A stretch of 64,000 bases of DNA from Spirulina subsalsa PCC 9445 (GCF_000314005.1 NZ_JH980292.1:3260121-3324120), one strand, 5' to 3'; counted from the stretch's first letter, positions 45,338 to 55,062 are shown. The notes: generated from the letters alone by a model not told the origin. Program-made: numbers and translations.

Positions 45338-47104
45338 GTGTTGTATCTCGCAGAAGTACGCAAGCAGAAAGGCGGGTTCATGGCGAAGGGAGCAACAGAA
45401 CTCAAGTTGCTGGCCTGCCAACGGAATGACCAGAGTTGGAGCGCTGTCCAGGGGGATGAAGTCATCACCGCAGACGAGGCCAATGCTTTTGAGCAGGGCG
45501 CTCTGGTCTTGGTGAACCTCAATAACAATCGACAAGTTCAAAGCCCCCCGGAAGCGGCAGGGGCGCAAATTGTCCGCAATTTGGAACGCCTCTCGAAGTT
45601 ACAGGAGAAAATCAAAACCCAAGAGGAGGAGATTGAGGCCTGGAAGCAATCCCTGACGTTACAAGCTCAGGAGTTGAATAAGCGCGAGATGGAGTTAATG
45701 GCCGAACTCGAACAGCTTGAGGCGGCTCAAGACCAAGCCCCCAGCGCTGCTGTCCCGGAGGCCGGGGTGGGGAGTGAGGAACTCCAGAAGGCGAAGGAAG
45801 AGGCGGATCGGATTCGAGAGGAGTTTGAACGCAAAACTCAGGAGTTGGAGCAGGCTTGGGCGCATTTACGGGGAGAACAAGCCCGTTTTGAGGAGCGTAA
45901 GGGGGAATTAGCCCAGACTGGGGGTGGGGTTGGTATTGACCCGGCTCAGTTGAATCACTTGCAAGAGTTGGTGAACTATTTGGAAACGACGGTGCTTCCG
46001 ACGGATGGTTTACGGCAGCAAGTACAGGAGGCGATCGCCTTATTGGACCAACAGAAAAGCACGTTGGGTGAGTATTGGGTGCAGTTGGATGAACAACGTT
46101 CTGATGCTCAACGCCAACAGACGGAGGTGGATCAACAAAGTGAGACGCTCGAAACTCGCCAACAAGAACTACAAAGCCAGTTTAATGCTCTAGAAAGCCT
46201 GAAAGACCAAGTGAGTCAACAGGAGTATCAAGTCGGTCTGAAGCAAGCCAGTCTGGAGTTATTGCACCAACAGCAAGAGCAGCAAAGGAGTTTAGAGGCC
46301 TTGGTGGCTCGTCTGGGTAGCTCGGACAGTGGGGAGAGTGAATCGAGTGGTACGGTGGATGTGGGTGCTTTGGAAACGATGGCCTTGGAGGAATTACAGA
46401 GGGTTGTTGAGGGTTTAGAACAAGACCTAGCTAAGTTGGTGCGGTTTGTGGAAGACCAAGAAGAGGAGCTAAATCTCCAACGGGAAGCGGTCGAGGAAAT
46501 TCAAGAGAAACTGAAAAACGCTAATGTATATGAGGCTTCAGCTTTAGAACAGGAGTTAGCCGATGAACAGGAACAGAAAAAACTCTTGGATCAAACCTTA
46601 ATCGGTCAACGGCGGACTCTGGCCGAACGTCGCTCGGTGTTGCGGCAACATTTACGAGTGTTGCGCCGCCGTCAAGGGATTCCCGATGAGGAGGTTGGAG
46701 AAACGGGTCTGGATTTAACTCCCCTGCTGGGTGAGTTGACCACTCAACAAGAGACGACGGTGAATCTGGTGCAAGCGCTGGAAGGGGAGTTAAAGGATTG
46801 TCAAGGGGCATTGGAACAGTCTCAAGGAGAATTAAACGATCAACAAGCGGCCTATGATGCTCTAAAACATGAGGTGGAGGAGTTGGAGGTTAATCTAGAG
46901 GAAACCCATGCCTCGACGGCGTTGTTGTGGGGACGGGTGAATTTGTATGAGGAAATCCTGAAACCTATGCAGGATGGTCTAGAGGGAGTCCAACAGCAGT
47001 TAGAGGCGATCGCCGCTTTACTCGACCAAACCCAAGAAACCGCCCAGTATCAACAAGAGGCGGTGGGCAATTTGCAGCAAGCTGTTAGTGAATTGGCGGG
47101 CTAA
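45338..47104 (+). CDS. hmpF: HmpF, coiled-coil protein needed for pilus-driven filament motility
   Basis: 588 residues from the GTG at 45338, chosen because GAGGA lies 8 bases upstream and because the family begins with a short Leu-Tyr-Leu-Ala-Glu-Val stretch at this point. The opening GTG-LYLAEVRKQKGGF, LKLLACQRNDQSWSAVQGDEVI and ALVLVNLNNNRQVQ match the small N-terminal domain of HmpF, known from Nostoc hormogonia. The rest (about 90-575) is nearly continuous coiled coil, rich in Gln, Glu and Leu. HmpF localises to cell junctions and coordinates pilus direction among cells. A PatA-like regulator is divergent and tilS converges with a 4-bp overlap at the stop codons. Confidence 0.88.
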   Translation: MLYLAEVRKQKGGFMAKGATELKLLACQRNDQSWSAVQGDEVITADEANAFEQGALVLVNLNNNRQVQSPPEAAGAQIVRNLERLSKLQEKIKTQEEEIEAWKQSLTLQAQELNKREMELMAELEQLEAAQDQAPSAAVPEAGVGSEELQKAKEEADRIREEFERKTQELEQAWAHLRGEQARFEERKGELAQTGGGVGIDPAQLNHLQELVNYLETTVLPTDGLRQQVQEAIALLDQQKSTLGEYWVQLDEQRSDAQRQQTEVDQQSETLETRQQELQSQFNALESLKDQVSQQEYQVGLKQASLELLHQQQEQQRSLEALVARLGSSDSGESESSGTVDVGALETMALEELQRVVEGLEQDLAKLVRFVEDQEEELNLQREAVEEIQEKLKNANVYEASALEQELADEQEQKKLLDQTLIGQRRTLAERRSVLRQHLRVLRRRQGIPDEEVGETGLDLTPLLGELTTQQETTVNLVQALEGELKDCQGALEQSQGELNDQQAAYDALKHEVEELEVNLEETHASTALLWGRVNLYEEILKPMQDGLEGVQQQLEAIAALLDQTQETAQYQQEAVGNLQQAVSELAG

Positions 47105-48081
47105 GAAGAAGCAGTCAGTTGAATATAACTCCCTTCCACTTCTGCCCACAGCCCCCCCGTTAAGCTGGATGTCCGGCTGCGGTTGGGGGCGTGAATTAAC
47201 CCGGTCACGGCTTCGATCTGCTCAAAGGTGGGATGATGGGGGAGGTATTGCTGTAAAAAACGCCGTACAACCCGCCGTTTTAAGGCGAGGGGGAGTTTTT
47301 GCAGGGTTAAACGATTCAAACGGGGTAATGGGTCGTCAACGGCGGTTTTACAGGCTTCTGTGGTGAGTTGTTCGAGGTAGTCTAACTCCCCTTGTAGGAT
47401 CTCGGCGGTTTGGGCAAGGGTGGTTTCTACTTGGGGGTTAAAGTGGGTTTGTAGGGCGGGGATAATCTCCTGTCGAAGCCGATTGCGGGCATATTTGAGG
47501 TTTTGGTTATAGGGATCTGACCACACCGGGAGAGCATGATGTTGGCAGAATTGCCCGGTTTCAGCGCGAGAAATATTGAGCAGGGGGCGGACTAACTGCA
47601 CGAGGGGGGAAAGGGGGCGTTGCCAAGTCAGGGCGGTGAGTCCAGCCGTGCCGGACCCGCGAATGAGATTATAGAGGAGAGTTTCAGCGCGATCGCTCTG
47701 AGTATGTCCTGTCACAATCACCGGACACCCTTCCTCTTGGGCAATCTCCAATAACACCCGATAGCGCCAAGCCCTAGCCGCCGCTTCTGTTTGGGGCAAG
47801 GCCACGGCCACCGGACAAAACAGAGGCAACGGGTACTGATTCACCCAAGCCCGGACATGATCCGCCAAGCCTTGATCCCCTGGCCAACCATGATCACAAT
47901 GGGCAACCCTTAACTCCCAGTGCCATTTGCGCCCCAAATCCCAGAGCAACTGTAACAAACAAAGGGAATCCTGCCCCCCCGACAGTGCCACCAGAATTTT
48001 CTGCTGGGGGGGGAGGAGAGAACGTTGTCGTAACGTTTGGTGGAAACGGGCATGGAGGGGAGTCCAGAGGGGCGAAACCAT
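47101..48081 (-). CDS. tilS: tRNA(Ile)-lysidine synthase
   Basis: 326 residues. The PP-loop ATP motif SGGQDSLCLLQLLW (about 34-47), the adenylation motif GHTQSDRAETLLYNLIRGSG, and RNRLRQEIIPAL place it in the TilS family, which attaches lysine to cytidine 34 of the tRNA that reads AUA, so that it decodes isoleucine and not methionine. It is the short cyanobacterial form, ending soon after the C-terminal helical domain. It follows the KGK-domain gene by 8 bp, so the two are co-transcribed. Confidence 0.94.
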   Translation of the reverse strand: MVSPLWTPLHARFHQTLRQRSLLPPQQKILVALSGGQDSLCLLQLLWDLGRKWHWELRVAHCDHGWPGDQGLADHVRAWVNQYPLPLFCPVAVALPQTEAAARAWRYRVLLEIAQEEGCPVIVTGHTQSDRAETLLYNLIRGSGTAGLTALTWQRPLSPLVQLVRPLLNISRAETGQFCQHHALPVWSDPYNQNLKYARNRLRQEIIPALQTHFNPQVETTLAQTAEILQGELDYLEQLTTEACKTAVDDPLPRLNRLTLQKLPLALKRRVVRRFLQQYLPHHPTFEQIEAVTGLIHAPNRSRTSSLTGGLWAEVEGSYIQLTASS

Positions 48082-48089
48082 GACCGGGC

Positions 48090-49487
48090 TTATAGTTCCT
48101 CAATATCTTGCCAAATATCGGCAAAATCTCCGCTTTTCTTGGTTTCCCCATCCCCATCATCCAGGATTAACTGATCATCATCACTGGAAACCCCCCAATC
48201 CAAATCTTCATCAATGCTATTAAACATTTCCTCATCATCGCCTAGGGTACCGCCAAACAGATCATCGTCCTCCTCTCCAAAGGCCGCCCCTAACTCTAAT
48301 TCTCCCTCCCCTTCCGACGTAAACAGAGCATCATCCGCTTCCTCTAGTTCTAGTTCACCTTCCCCCCCAAACAGGTCATCCTCAGAGGTGTCTAACTCAA
48401 CGTCTCCGAGGGAATCCTCCGTGAGAAATTCTTCCGATAAATCCAATTCCGAGGCCTCATCCTCCTCCGATAAAAGATCCGGTGCATCACTAAACACCTC
48501 TTCCACCGTTTCCTCACCGAGATTTAACTCCACCTCGTCCTCATCGCCAAAATCCGGCGCATCGGCAAAGACATCCTCAACATCGGCTTCTTCGTCTAAG
48601 TCCAATTCTTCTACCGCAAAATCTACACTGGCAGAGGGTTCTTCTGTTTCCAAGTCCCCAAAGAATTCATCTTGACCCTCTGAGGTCAGGTCAGCGCCAA
48701 ACATCTCCGCATCGGCGGTTTCTGCTTCTCCTAGGTCTAATTCCCCCTCATCAAACATTTCGTCGTCGGCGGTTTCTGTTTCCCCTAGGTCTAATTCTCC
48801 CTCGCCAAACATCTCCTCATCGGCGGCATCTTCTGAGGTTGTGTCCCCGAATACATCCTCAACGAGGGCGACATCTTCCTCTTCTAAGCTTTCCTCCTCG
48901 AGATCCTCAAAGAAAACGTCATCCTCTTGAGACTCAGAGGCTTCTGGGGCTAGATCAAAGGACTCAAAGGATTCTTCTTCTAGGAGTAAGTCTTCCTCCA
49001 TCTCAGGAGAGGCGGCCGTTTCTTCCGCTAAGAAAGTGTCGCTCTCGTCTTCCTCGGCCAAGTCTAAGAGATCCTCATCCTCAGTAACGAGGATCTCTTC
49101 CTCTTCCTCCAGCACAGGGGGAGCAACAGGGGGCGGTGATTTCGCCACTTTAGGCTGGGCGGTCTGCTTTGGGGCGGGGGCGTCCTCCGCCTCGACAGGG
49201 CAGAATTCGAGATGGATTCTCACCTTGCCTTTTTGCCAGCCTAAAGCCCCAAAGCGTAAGACTTCACATTGAATTCCGTCATCTTCCAGCCAGCCTTCTT
49301 TGTCCGGGGTGAGTCCTCCAATCCCTTGTTTAATCAGTTCGGCTTTGAGGGCATCCCCCAATTCACTCACCCGAAAGGTACTATGGCCGATCAAAATCTG
49401 GATCGAGGGATCAACTGAGATTACTTCACCGCCCGAAAGTGGTTCAAATTTTTTATCCACGTCTGTTTTACCCCATTCGCTAGTCAT
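48090..49487 (-). CDS. KGK-domain protein with a long acidic repetitive tail
   Basis: 465 residues. The N-terminal ~105 residues form a KGK domain (GWQKGKVRIHLEFCP), a family specific to cyanobacteria with unknown role. From about 125 the sequence is overwhelmingly Glu and Asp with Leu and Phe, and units such as EMFGEGELDLGE and EMFDEGELDLGEAETAD repeat in tandem; DLFGGEGELELE and DDLFGG recur near the end. No membrane helix is visible. Acidic Phe-containing repeats of this type may act as docking or phase-separating modules, which is speculation. tilS follows after 8 bp and ccsA lies 184 bp upstream on the same strand. Confidence 0.83.
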   Translation of the reverse strand: MTSEWGKTDVDKKFEPLSGGEVISVDPSIQILIGHSTFRVSELGDALKAELIKQGIGGLTPDKEGWLEDDGIQCEVLRFGALGWQKGKVRIHLEFCPVEAEDAPAPKQTAQPKVAKSPPPVAPPVLEEEEEILVTEDEDLLDLAEEDESDTFLAEETAASPEMEEDLLLEEESFESFDLAPEASESQEDDVFFEDLEEESLEEEDVALVEDVFGDTTSEDAADEEMFGEGELDLGETETADDEMFDEGELDLGEAETADAEMFGADLTSEGQDEFFGDLETEEPSASVDFAVEELDLDEEADVEDVFADAPDFGDEDEVELNLGEETVEEVFSDAPDLLSEEDEASELDLSEEFLTEDSLGDVELDTSEDDLFGGEGELELEEADDALFTSEGEGELELGAAFGEEDDDLFGGTLGDDEEMFNSIDEDLDWGVSSDDDQLILDDGDGETKKSGDFADIWQDIEEL

Positions 49488-49671
49488 GATTATGGTGAAA
49501 ACTGCTGGTTCATCAAGTGTGCAGGTACAGGTTATTCTCTCGCAAAAGCTAAAGAAGAGGCGATTTTTTTAGAAATAGGATGGATTTGGGTGAGGGAAGG
49601 CTCTCTAGGGGGGGAAGGAGTGGAAATCGCCTAGGTTTAGTCTGGTCAGATCCGACCTTTAAGAATAAGCC

Positions 49672-50664
49672 TTAAAAAAACCACCCATAGGAGTGTAACC
49701 CTTTGCCTAATAAATTCACACCTAAATAACAAATCCAAACCACACAGAAACCTGTGGCGGCAAGAATGGCGGGTTTTCGACCTTGCCAGCCTTTGGTAAT
49801 GCGGGCGTGTAGGTAGGCGGCAAAGACTAACCAAGTAATCAGCGCCCAGGTTTCTTTCGGGTCCCAACTCCAGTAAGATCCCCAAGCTTCGTTCGCCCAA
49901 ACTCCTCCGGCAATAATTCCAATAGTCAGGAGGGGGAAGCCCAGACCAATAATCCGGTAACTGATGTTATCGAGGGTTTCGGCAAGGGTGAGGCGTTGGG
50001 GGGAGAGACGGGGGGCGGTGGTGAGGTTGACGGTTTGTAAAACGGTGGTGTTGCCCGAGGGGAGATCAGGGGTAGAAGCTAGGGCAACATTGGGTTCTAA
50101 GGTGAGGGAAGATTTGAGCCGATAACTGCCCGTGCCAAGGGAACTGCCTTGCAGTTGGATCTCTTGGCCGCGAGTGATGACTAAAAAGGCAATGGCTAAG
50201 AGGGAGCCGACTAATAGGGTGGCGTAACTGAGCATCATGACGCTAACGTGCATCATCAGCCAGTTGGATTTGAGGGCGGGTACGAGGGGGGCGGAGTTCT
50301 GCATTTCTGGGGGCAGGGAGAGGGCTGCAAAGGCGGTGATGCCCATAGCGAGGGGGGAGGTAAAGACTCCGGTGAGACGGGAACGACTCATGGCCTCGGC
50401 GATTAGGTGGATGGTGGTGACTCCCCAAGCGAGGAAAAAGAGGGATTCGTAAAGATTGCTCAGGGGAAAGTAGCCCGCTTCTAGCCAGCGCGCTCCTAGA
50501 AGGGCGGCCATACAGAAATTTGCGATCGCCATCCCCAAGGTGCCACAAAAGGCTAAATAGGGCAGATTGGGAAACGCCGCCCCAGACCAATAGACCAACA
50601 TAGTCAAAAACAAGACGGCAAAGGACAGATTATCTAGATTGTGCTGAAGAGCAACTAAATCCAT
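49672..50664 (-). CDS. ccsA: system II cytochrome c synthesis protein CcsA (ResC/Ycf5 family)
   Basis: 330 residues, several membrane helices. The haem-handling WWD-type motif reads [18 protein letters not shown] and there are conserved His at both ends (LHSYGWFF). The family forms a complex with the Ccs1/CcsB protein that carries haem to thioether links on c-type cytochromes such as cytochrome f and c6 in the thylakoid lumen. Some databases call this family CcsB, so names should be compared by sequence. A polar insert (about 170-225) separates two helix groups. It is leftward, 184 bp upstream of the KGK gene. Confidence 0.9.
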   Translation of the reverse strand: MDLVALQHNLDNLSFAVLFLTMLVYWSGAAFPNLPYLAFCGTLGMAIANFCMAALLGARWLEAGYFPLSNLYESLFFLAWGVTTIHLIAEAMSRSRLTGVFTSPLAMGITAFAALSLPPEMQNSAPLVPALKSNWLMMHVSVMMLSYATLLVGSLLAIAFLVITRGQEIQLQGSSLGTGSYRLKSSLTLEPNVALASTPDLPSGNTTVLQTVNLTTAPRLSPQRLTLAETLDNISYRIIGLGFPLLTIGIIAGGVWANEAWGSYWSWDPKETWALITWLVFAAYLHARITKGWQGRKPAILAATGFCVVWICYLGVNLLGKGLHSYGWFF

Positions 50665-50854
50665 AATGATTAATGTAAGCTTCTCAAAAGGTGGGTTCCC
50701 TTGATGTCCCTAACGGTTGATCTCTAATCATGGATCTATTCTCGGGGGGGAATCCAAGGGAACAATAATATCCTACCCAGTTTAAGGCCGTTTTTGGGCA
50801 AGGACTTCCTGAGCGTTACTAATTGTAAAAAATACTTGATTTTTATTCCAATTT

Positions 50855-51262
50855 ATGTCTAATTTAACCCTAGCCTCAGCCCGTGAAATTTTAGATCAGT
50901 ACAGTTGTAAGGAAACCAAATTAGTCACTTCTAGAGAACAGAAAGCCGAATTACAGGGGGCGTTATTATTATTAGTTGAACAATCAGAGGCGGAAAATTT
51001 GGGCGTTTGTGCCGATAATTTATCTCAAGGATATCAAGCCCTAGCCAGCTATTTAAAAGCCTTTGGTTATCGAGTTCCCTTTGAAGTTGAAGAGTGTCAG
51101 TCTGAAGATGAAGCGGTTTATATTAAGTTTAATACCGGAAAAATGAGCCATTATGCAGAGAGTTATACAGGAGCTTATCGTGGGGTTTTAGTGGCTTGTC
51201 AAGCGGAAGATCAACAAGTGAACGGGATTTATGGACACCTCCCCTTAGATTTATTTGCCTAA
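50855..51262 (+). CDS. DUF1824-family protein
   Basis: 135 residues, soluble, with the cyanobacterial DUF1824 pattern: TLASAREILDQYSC near the start and GKMSHYAESYTGAYRGVLVACQ near the end. The function is unknown; the family is usually a single copy in cyanobacteria. Its last 141 bp (51118-51258) recur with 6 mismatches at 56365-56505, marking one end of the accessory island that follows. The gene is probably intact and native; the far copy is a fragment. An Ig-like protein gene follows after 188 bp. Confidence 0.85.
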   Translation: MSNLTLASAREILDQYSCKETKLVTSREQKAELQGALLLLVEQSEAENLGVCADNLSQGYQALASYLKAFGYRVPFEVEECQSEDEAVYIKFNTGKMSHYAESYTGAYRGVLVACQAEDQQVNGIYGHLPLDLFA

Positions 51263-51450
51263 ACCCAGTAGGTAAAAAGATTTTGTAATCTTACGCACTA
51301 TCTATATTTACAAATTGATACGATACCATTTTTCACGTCTCATTGAAAATCGCTATATAATTAAGATTATCTCGAATCCTAATATTTCTTCGGACATACA
51401 GAAGCCCCGGGATCAAGTAAACTCTAAACTTCAAACACAATCCGCTAGTC

Positions 51451-52839
51451 ATGACTACAAAAGTTTCGTCAGAATCTCCTTCTAACTCAGGAGTTACGCC
51501 ACAAGTTCCTAAGTATTCTAGGGTTTTGATTGCTATCTTCGTGATTTGGACTATCATCCTAGCTACCTATACCCTAGTCCAGCAACATGGCTGTAGTGCC
51601 ATTATCTGGTGGCAACAGGTTGATCAGGTAAGATGTTGGCAAACCTCAGTCACACCCACATCCTTAGAACTTAGATATGAGGAAAGCGCCACAGTAAAAG
51701 CTAAAGTGACCGAGACAGGCTACTATACTCCAGAAATTCACTGGACATCGAAAAATGAAAAGATCGCCTCTTTAGATAAAGAGGAGGGAAAAGAGGTTTT
51801 AGTTACAGCAAAAAGTGCGGGGAAAACAGAAATATCCGCCAGAATTGGCTTAGAAAATAAGATGTCTGCCGAGAACTCTGTCCAGTTTCAAGTTCCCATT
51901 GAAGTTTTGCCGACTTTAAGCATTAACCCCCCAGAATTACGAATTAAAGAAGGTAGCGATAAACAAGTTGAGGTTGACTTAATCGGTATTGACAAGCCCA
52001 AGAATAAGTCTATTGATTGGCAAGCCGCCAATCCTAACCTAATCCAAGTTGATGGAAACAATCGAGTTAAAGCTCTGAAAACTGGAACCACAACCCTAAA
52101 AGCCGTTTGGACACAAGACCCTCGTGTGAGTCAGACCATTGAGGTTTCTGTGCTTGAGAATCCACCTCGAATTACCGGGATAGAATTTCTATCTAATCCC
52201 AAATCATTATCACTCTATGTTGGCGAGACGGCTCATCTGGACGCACAAGCAAGTTGTCAGGGCAATTGTACGATAGAAGATACCCGAGTTTACTGGTCTT
52301 CCAATCATCCTGATCTGGCGATGATTTCCTCTGATGGAGATATCAGAACCTTAAACGCGGGAGAAGTAACCCTAACCGCGACTTCAATTATTGATAATAG
52401 TCAGTCCCGCTCGACTAATATGAAGGTTCTCCATCCTATCGTCACTAATATTTCCGTTAAACCCTCTTCATTAAAATTTGGAGTAAATAGCCAGACCAAG
52501 CTTCAGGCAATACTTGATGGACGAGGTGATTTCAACAAAGGTGTGTCTTGGAGTTCAGAGAATGCCAACATTGCTCAAGTGGATGATGAACAGGGTATTC
52601 TGACTGGGGTGAAGAAAGGGAAAACTAAGGTTGAGGCTCGCTCAATCAGTAATCCCAATCAGGTGGCTTCGGTTAACGTGACTGTCAACTCTGGGGGATG
52701 TTCTCCTGGTGCTGCGGCGGCGATTGGGGCGGTGGTTACTGTCGGAAGCGCTGCCTTATTGGTTCCTCCTCCCATAGCGGTAGTAGCGGGAAGTGCTGCT
52801 GCTAGTGGAATTTGTTGGGTATATGATCAGGTAAATTAG
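51451..52839 (+). CDS. membrane-anchored protein with four bacterial Ig-like (BIG2) domains
   Basis: 462 residues. N-terminal membrane anchor (about 27-50, VLIAIFVIWTIILATYTLV) then four Ig-like domains (about 62-145, 150-240, 245-330, 330-415); each ends with a VSWSSENANIAQVD- or TSKNEKIASL-like turn and a strand such as GKTKVEAR. The C-terminus is unusual: two Gly, a Cys, then a Gly/Ala/Val-rich hydrophobic segment (AAAAIGAVVTVGSAALL) and a second Cys. This tail could insert in a membrane or resemble a small peptide precursor. The protein is first of three rightward genes ending with an ABC exporter, and sits in the island between the DUF1824 repeats. Confidence 0.78.
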   Translation: MTTKVSSESPSNSGVTPQVPKYSRVLIAIFVIWTIILATYTLVQQHGCSAIIWWQQVDQVRCWQTSVTPTSLELRYEESATVKAKVTETGYYTPEIHWTSKNEKIASLDKEEGKEVLVTAKSAGKTEISARIGLENKMSAENSVQFQVPIEVLPTLSINPPELRIKEGSDKQVEVDLIGIDKPKNKSIDWQAANPNLIQVDGNNRVKALKTGTTTLKAVWTQDPRVSQTIEVSVLENPPRITGIEFLSNPKSLSLYVGETAHLDAQASCQGNCTIEDTRVYWSSNHPDLAMISSDGDIRTLNAGEVTLTATSIIDNSQSRSTNMKVLHPIVTNISVKPSSLKFGVNSQTKLQAILDGRGDFNKGVSWSSENANIAQVDDEQGILTGVKKGKTKVEARSISNPNQVASVNVTVNSGGCSPGAAAAIGAVVTVGSAALLVPPPIAVVAGSAAASGICWVYDQVN

Positions 52840-52871
52840 AAACCTTCCTATAAATTATTGGAGCAGAACTC

Positions 52872-53156
52872 ATGAATGGCTCAGATAAAATCTTCGGCAT
52901 TCCTAAAAGTTTGGCAAAAATTATAGCGGGGTTAGCGGTATTTTTGCTAATTGCTTTTTTTCTCTCTAGCCAAGTTTGTATTTTCTCAACTTGCACAACT
53001 ACTACTTCTGGAATTGTTACCCCAGAACTGGCGATTGGTGGAGTAGTGGTGTTGATTTTAATGACTATGTTTCCAGTTCCCCTGCCTTTGGCTTTATTGT
53101 CAGGTTGTGGGGTGTGGTTTTTGCTTCATAATCTAGGTTGGTTTCAGATGCCTTGA
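52872..53156 (+). CDS. small membrane protein in the ABC-exporter operon
   Basis: 94 residues, at least two hydrophobic segments (about 16-35 and 52-86) with a short Cys/Thr-rich loop (CIFSTCTTTTSG) between. GGAG lies 8 bases upstream of the ATG. It is placed between the Ig-like protein (32 bp) and the exporter gene (37 bp), so it should belong to the same system. I do not recognise the family; it could be an immunity or accessory subunit. Confidence 0.7.
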   Translation: MNGSDKIFGIPKSLAKIIAGLAVFLLIAFFLSSQVCIFSTCTTTTSGIVTPELAIGGVVVLILMTMFPVPLPLALLSGCGVWFLLHNLGWFQMP

Positions 53157-53193
53157 TCTCATTTATCTCCTTGCTTATTGTAGGATTTATGTC

Positions 53194-54741
53194 ATGGAAA
53201 ATGCTATCAAGATTCGGAATTTGTCAAAAACTTACGTGATCAACCAACAAAAACAAAAGGTTTTAGATAACGTGAGTCTCGACATTTTATCCGGCGAGTT
53301 TATTTTGCTACGGGGTGATAATGGTTCCGGCAAAACAACGCTAGTCAACCTAATTTGTGGCTTGCAGCCTCCTGATGAGGGGTTGATTGAAATTTTTGGC
53401 AAATCTCCCGAAGACCCTCAAGCACATCTTAAACTCGGAACGATGTTGCAACGAGCGAAACCTGTGGAAGGGTTGACCGTAAAAGAGACAATTCGTCTGT
53501 TTCAAAGTTATTATCCTGAGCCATTGGGTTTAGCTGAAACTATAGAGCGATCGCGCCTAACAGGTAAGCAAAATGATTTCGCCACAACTCTGGCGGGAGG
53601 TCAGGCTCAATCCCTCTATTTTGCCCTAGCTATTGTCGGAAATCCTGATATTTTGATTCTCGACGAGCCAACTAACAATCTTAGTGTGGAAGCGCGGGCG
53701 AATTTCTGGAAACAAGTGCGGGAGTTTGAACAGCAAGGAAAAACGATTTTGGCGATTAGTCACAGTGAACAGGATTGTCAGGAAATTGCCGACTTGGTGA
53801 CGCGGGAATTGCGCTTGAGTAACGAGAATGGAGATGTGGAGATCCGAGAATTTCCACGCTATCAGGAGTTCCTAAACTCTCGCACTGAATTAGAGGAGGC
53901 AGCACAACTCAAATCTGACTCAAGTTCTGAAACGGAAACGTCTTCAAAGTCTAAATCTGCTTCTAACCCCCCAAGCTTTAGTTTCAAAGCCTTTTGGGGA
54001 CAACTCTATGTTGAACTGCTGCAAACCTATCGTAAAATCGACACCATTGTTATTGGCCTAGGATTGGCAATTTTTGCAGGAGTCTCCATTGAACAGAATA
54101 CCCCAGACCAGTTTCAATCCCTCTTGGCGGCTTCTCTAGCGGGGTTGGTGGTTTTTCTCTGTGTGAGTCAGTTTGGGGTTAAGATTGCCTCAGAACGCGA
54201 TCGCGGCTGGTTGAAGTTATTACGCATCACTCCCCTGTCCTTTACGACCTATGTCGCAGCCAAAGTGGGAAACTTCCTAGTCTTAGCCTCCTTAATGACG
54301 GGATTAGCCTTTGTGAGTGGTTGGGTTACCAGTCAGTTTAGCGAAACCAGTTTCTTTATCTGGGAACCTTGGATGTTTTACCTCAGCTTTGTCCTGGTTT
54401 TAGGGGTGATTCCCTTCGCGATTTTTAGCTTCAGCCTGGGATATCTCTTCAAAACGGAATCCTTGTCCTGGGCCGTTGTAGCCCTCCTGGTTGTGATGTT
54501 ACTTGGCTCTGGCTTCAATATCTCCCCCTTACTTCCCCAACCTTGGGTTGCAGATTTAATTCTCTTCCTACCCACCTATCACTACGGCCAACTGGTGGCT
54601 TGGATGGGAGAGGTGGAACTAGAGGGGATATTCCGTTTTGATGGCTACCAGATGATTCACATTCTGTGGCTGTTGTGGTGGACAATTGTGGCGGCGATGT
54701 TGGCGCGGTGGGCGTATCGTCGGGAAAAACTATCGGGGTAG
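53194..54741 (+). CDS. ABC transporter: ATPase fused to an ABC-2-type permease
   Basis: 515 residues. ATPase about 5-235: Walker A GDNGSGKTT (41-49), signature LAGGQAQ (an LSGGQ variant), Walker B ILILDEPTN and the switch His of LAISHSEQ. A polar linker (about 235-270) leads to a permease part (about 275-510) with six membrane helices, typical of ABC-2 exporters such as DrrB. Fusing both halves is less common than separate genes; two copies would make the full transporter. It is the last of three collinear genes with an Ig-like protein and a small membrane protein, which may be its substrate or partners. Substrate is unknown. Confidence 0.88.
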   Translation: MENAIKIRNLSKTYVINQQKQKVLDNVSLDILSGEFILLRGDNGSGKTTLVNLICGLQPPDEGLIEIFGKSPEDPQAHLKLGTMLQRAKPVEGLTVKETIRLFQSYYPEPLGLAETIERSRLTGKQNDFATTLAGGQAQSLYFALAIVGNPDILILDEPTNNLSVEARANFWKQVREFEQQGKTILAISHSEQDCQEIADLVTRELRLSNENGDVEIREFPRYQEFLNSRTELEEAAQLKSDSSSETETSSKSKSASNPPSFSFKAFWGQLYVELLQTYRKIDTIVIGLGLAIFAGVSIEQNTPDQFQSLLAASLAGLVVFLCVSQFGVKIASERDRGWLKLLRITPLSFTTYVAAKVGNFLVLASLMTGLAFVSGWVTSQFSETSFFIWEPWMFYLSFVLVLGVIPFAIFSFSLGYLFKTESLSWAVVALLVVMLLGSGFNISPLLPQPWVADLILFLPTYHYGQLVAWMGEVELEGIFRFDGYQMIHILWLLWWTIVAAMLARWAYRREKLSG

Positions 54742-54777
54742 GGGGTGATTTTTCGGGGCGATATTTAGAACAATGCC

Positions 54778-54918
54778 ATGCTGAACGCCAAGCCTATCAG
54801 ATTTTATCCCGACCCGATATCCGTAATTTACGATCATCGCATCATAGCCAGGGGAATTTGTAGTACAGAAGAGGAGGCCATAGAACGCGCTCTGACCATT
54901 CTGATAACTCAAAGTTGA
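54778..54918 (+). CDS. possible 46-residue protein downstream of the ABC transporter
   Basis: From ATG 54778 to TGA at 54916-54918: MLNAKPIRFYPDP then SVIYDHRIIARGICSTEEEAIERALTIL. The composition is protein-like and the acidic end resembles small antitoxins, but there is no clear ribosome-binding site and the ORF is short. It lies between the exporter and the palindromic repeats around hicBA. Low certainty that it is translated. Confidence 0.35.
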   Translation: MLNAKPIRFYPDPISVIYDHRIIARGICSTEEEAIERALTILITQS

Positions 54919-54927
54919 GTGGAGAAA

Positions 54928-54992
54928 AGAAACCGGGTTTCTTAATCAGATTTGGGTGAGGATGCAGAGATTGTCGCAGAAACCCGGTTTCT
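54928..54992. repeat. two palindromic AGAAACC/GGTTTCT repeats upstream of hicB
   Basis: AGAAACCGGGTTTCT at 54928-54942 and AGAAACCCGGTTTCT at 54978-54992 are seven-bp stems with one-base centres. The same unit occurs three times after hicA. Such repeats are scattered in cyanobacterial genomes; the flanking positions suggest a mobile cassette or repeat-mediated capture. Confidence 0.85.
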
Positions 54993-55062
54993 GGGATGAT
55001 CGGTGGGTGATACGTTAATGGATGGGCTAAAATCTTGATTAGATAGCCATTAGAAACAAACC

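Noticed and set aside
50237-50452. Small plus-strand frame inside ccsA
   Set aside because: Antisense to conserved membrane helices of CcsA.
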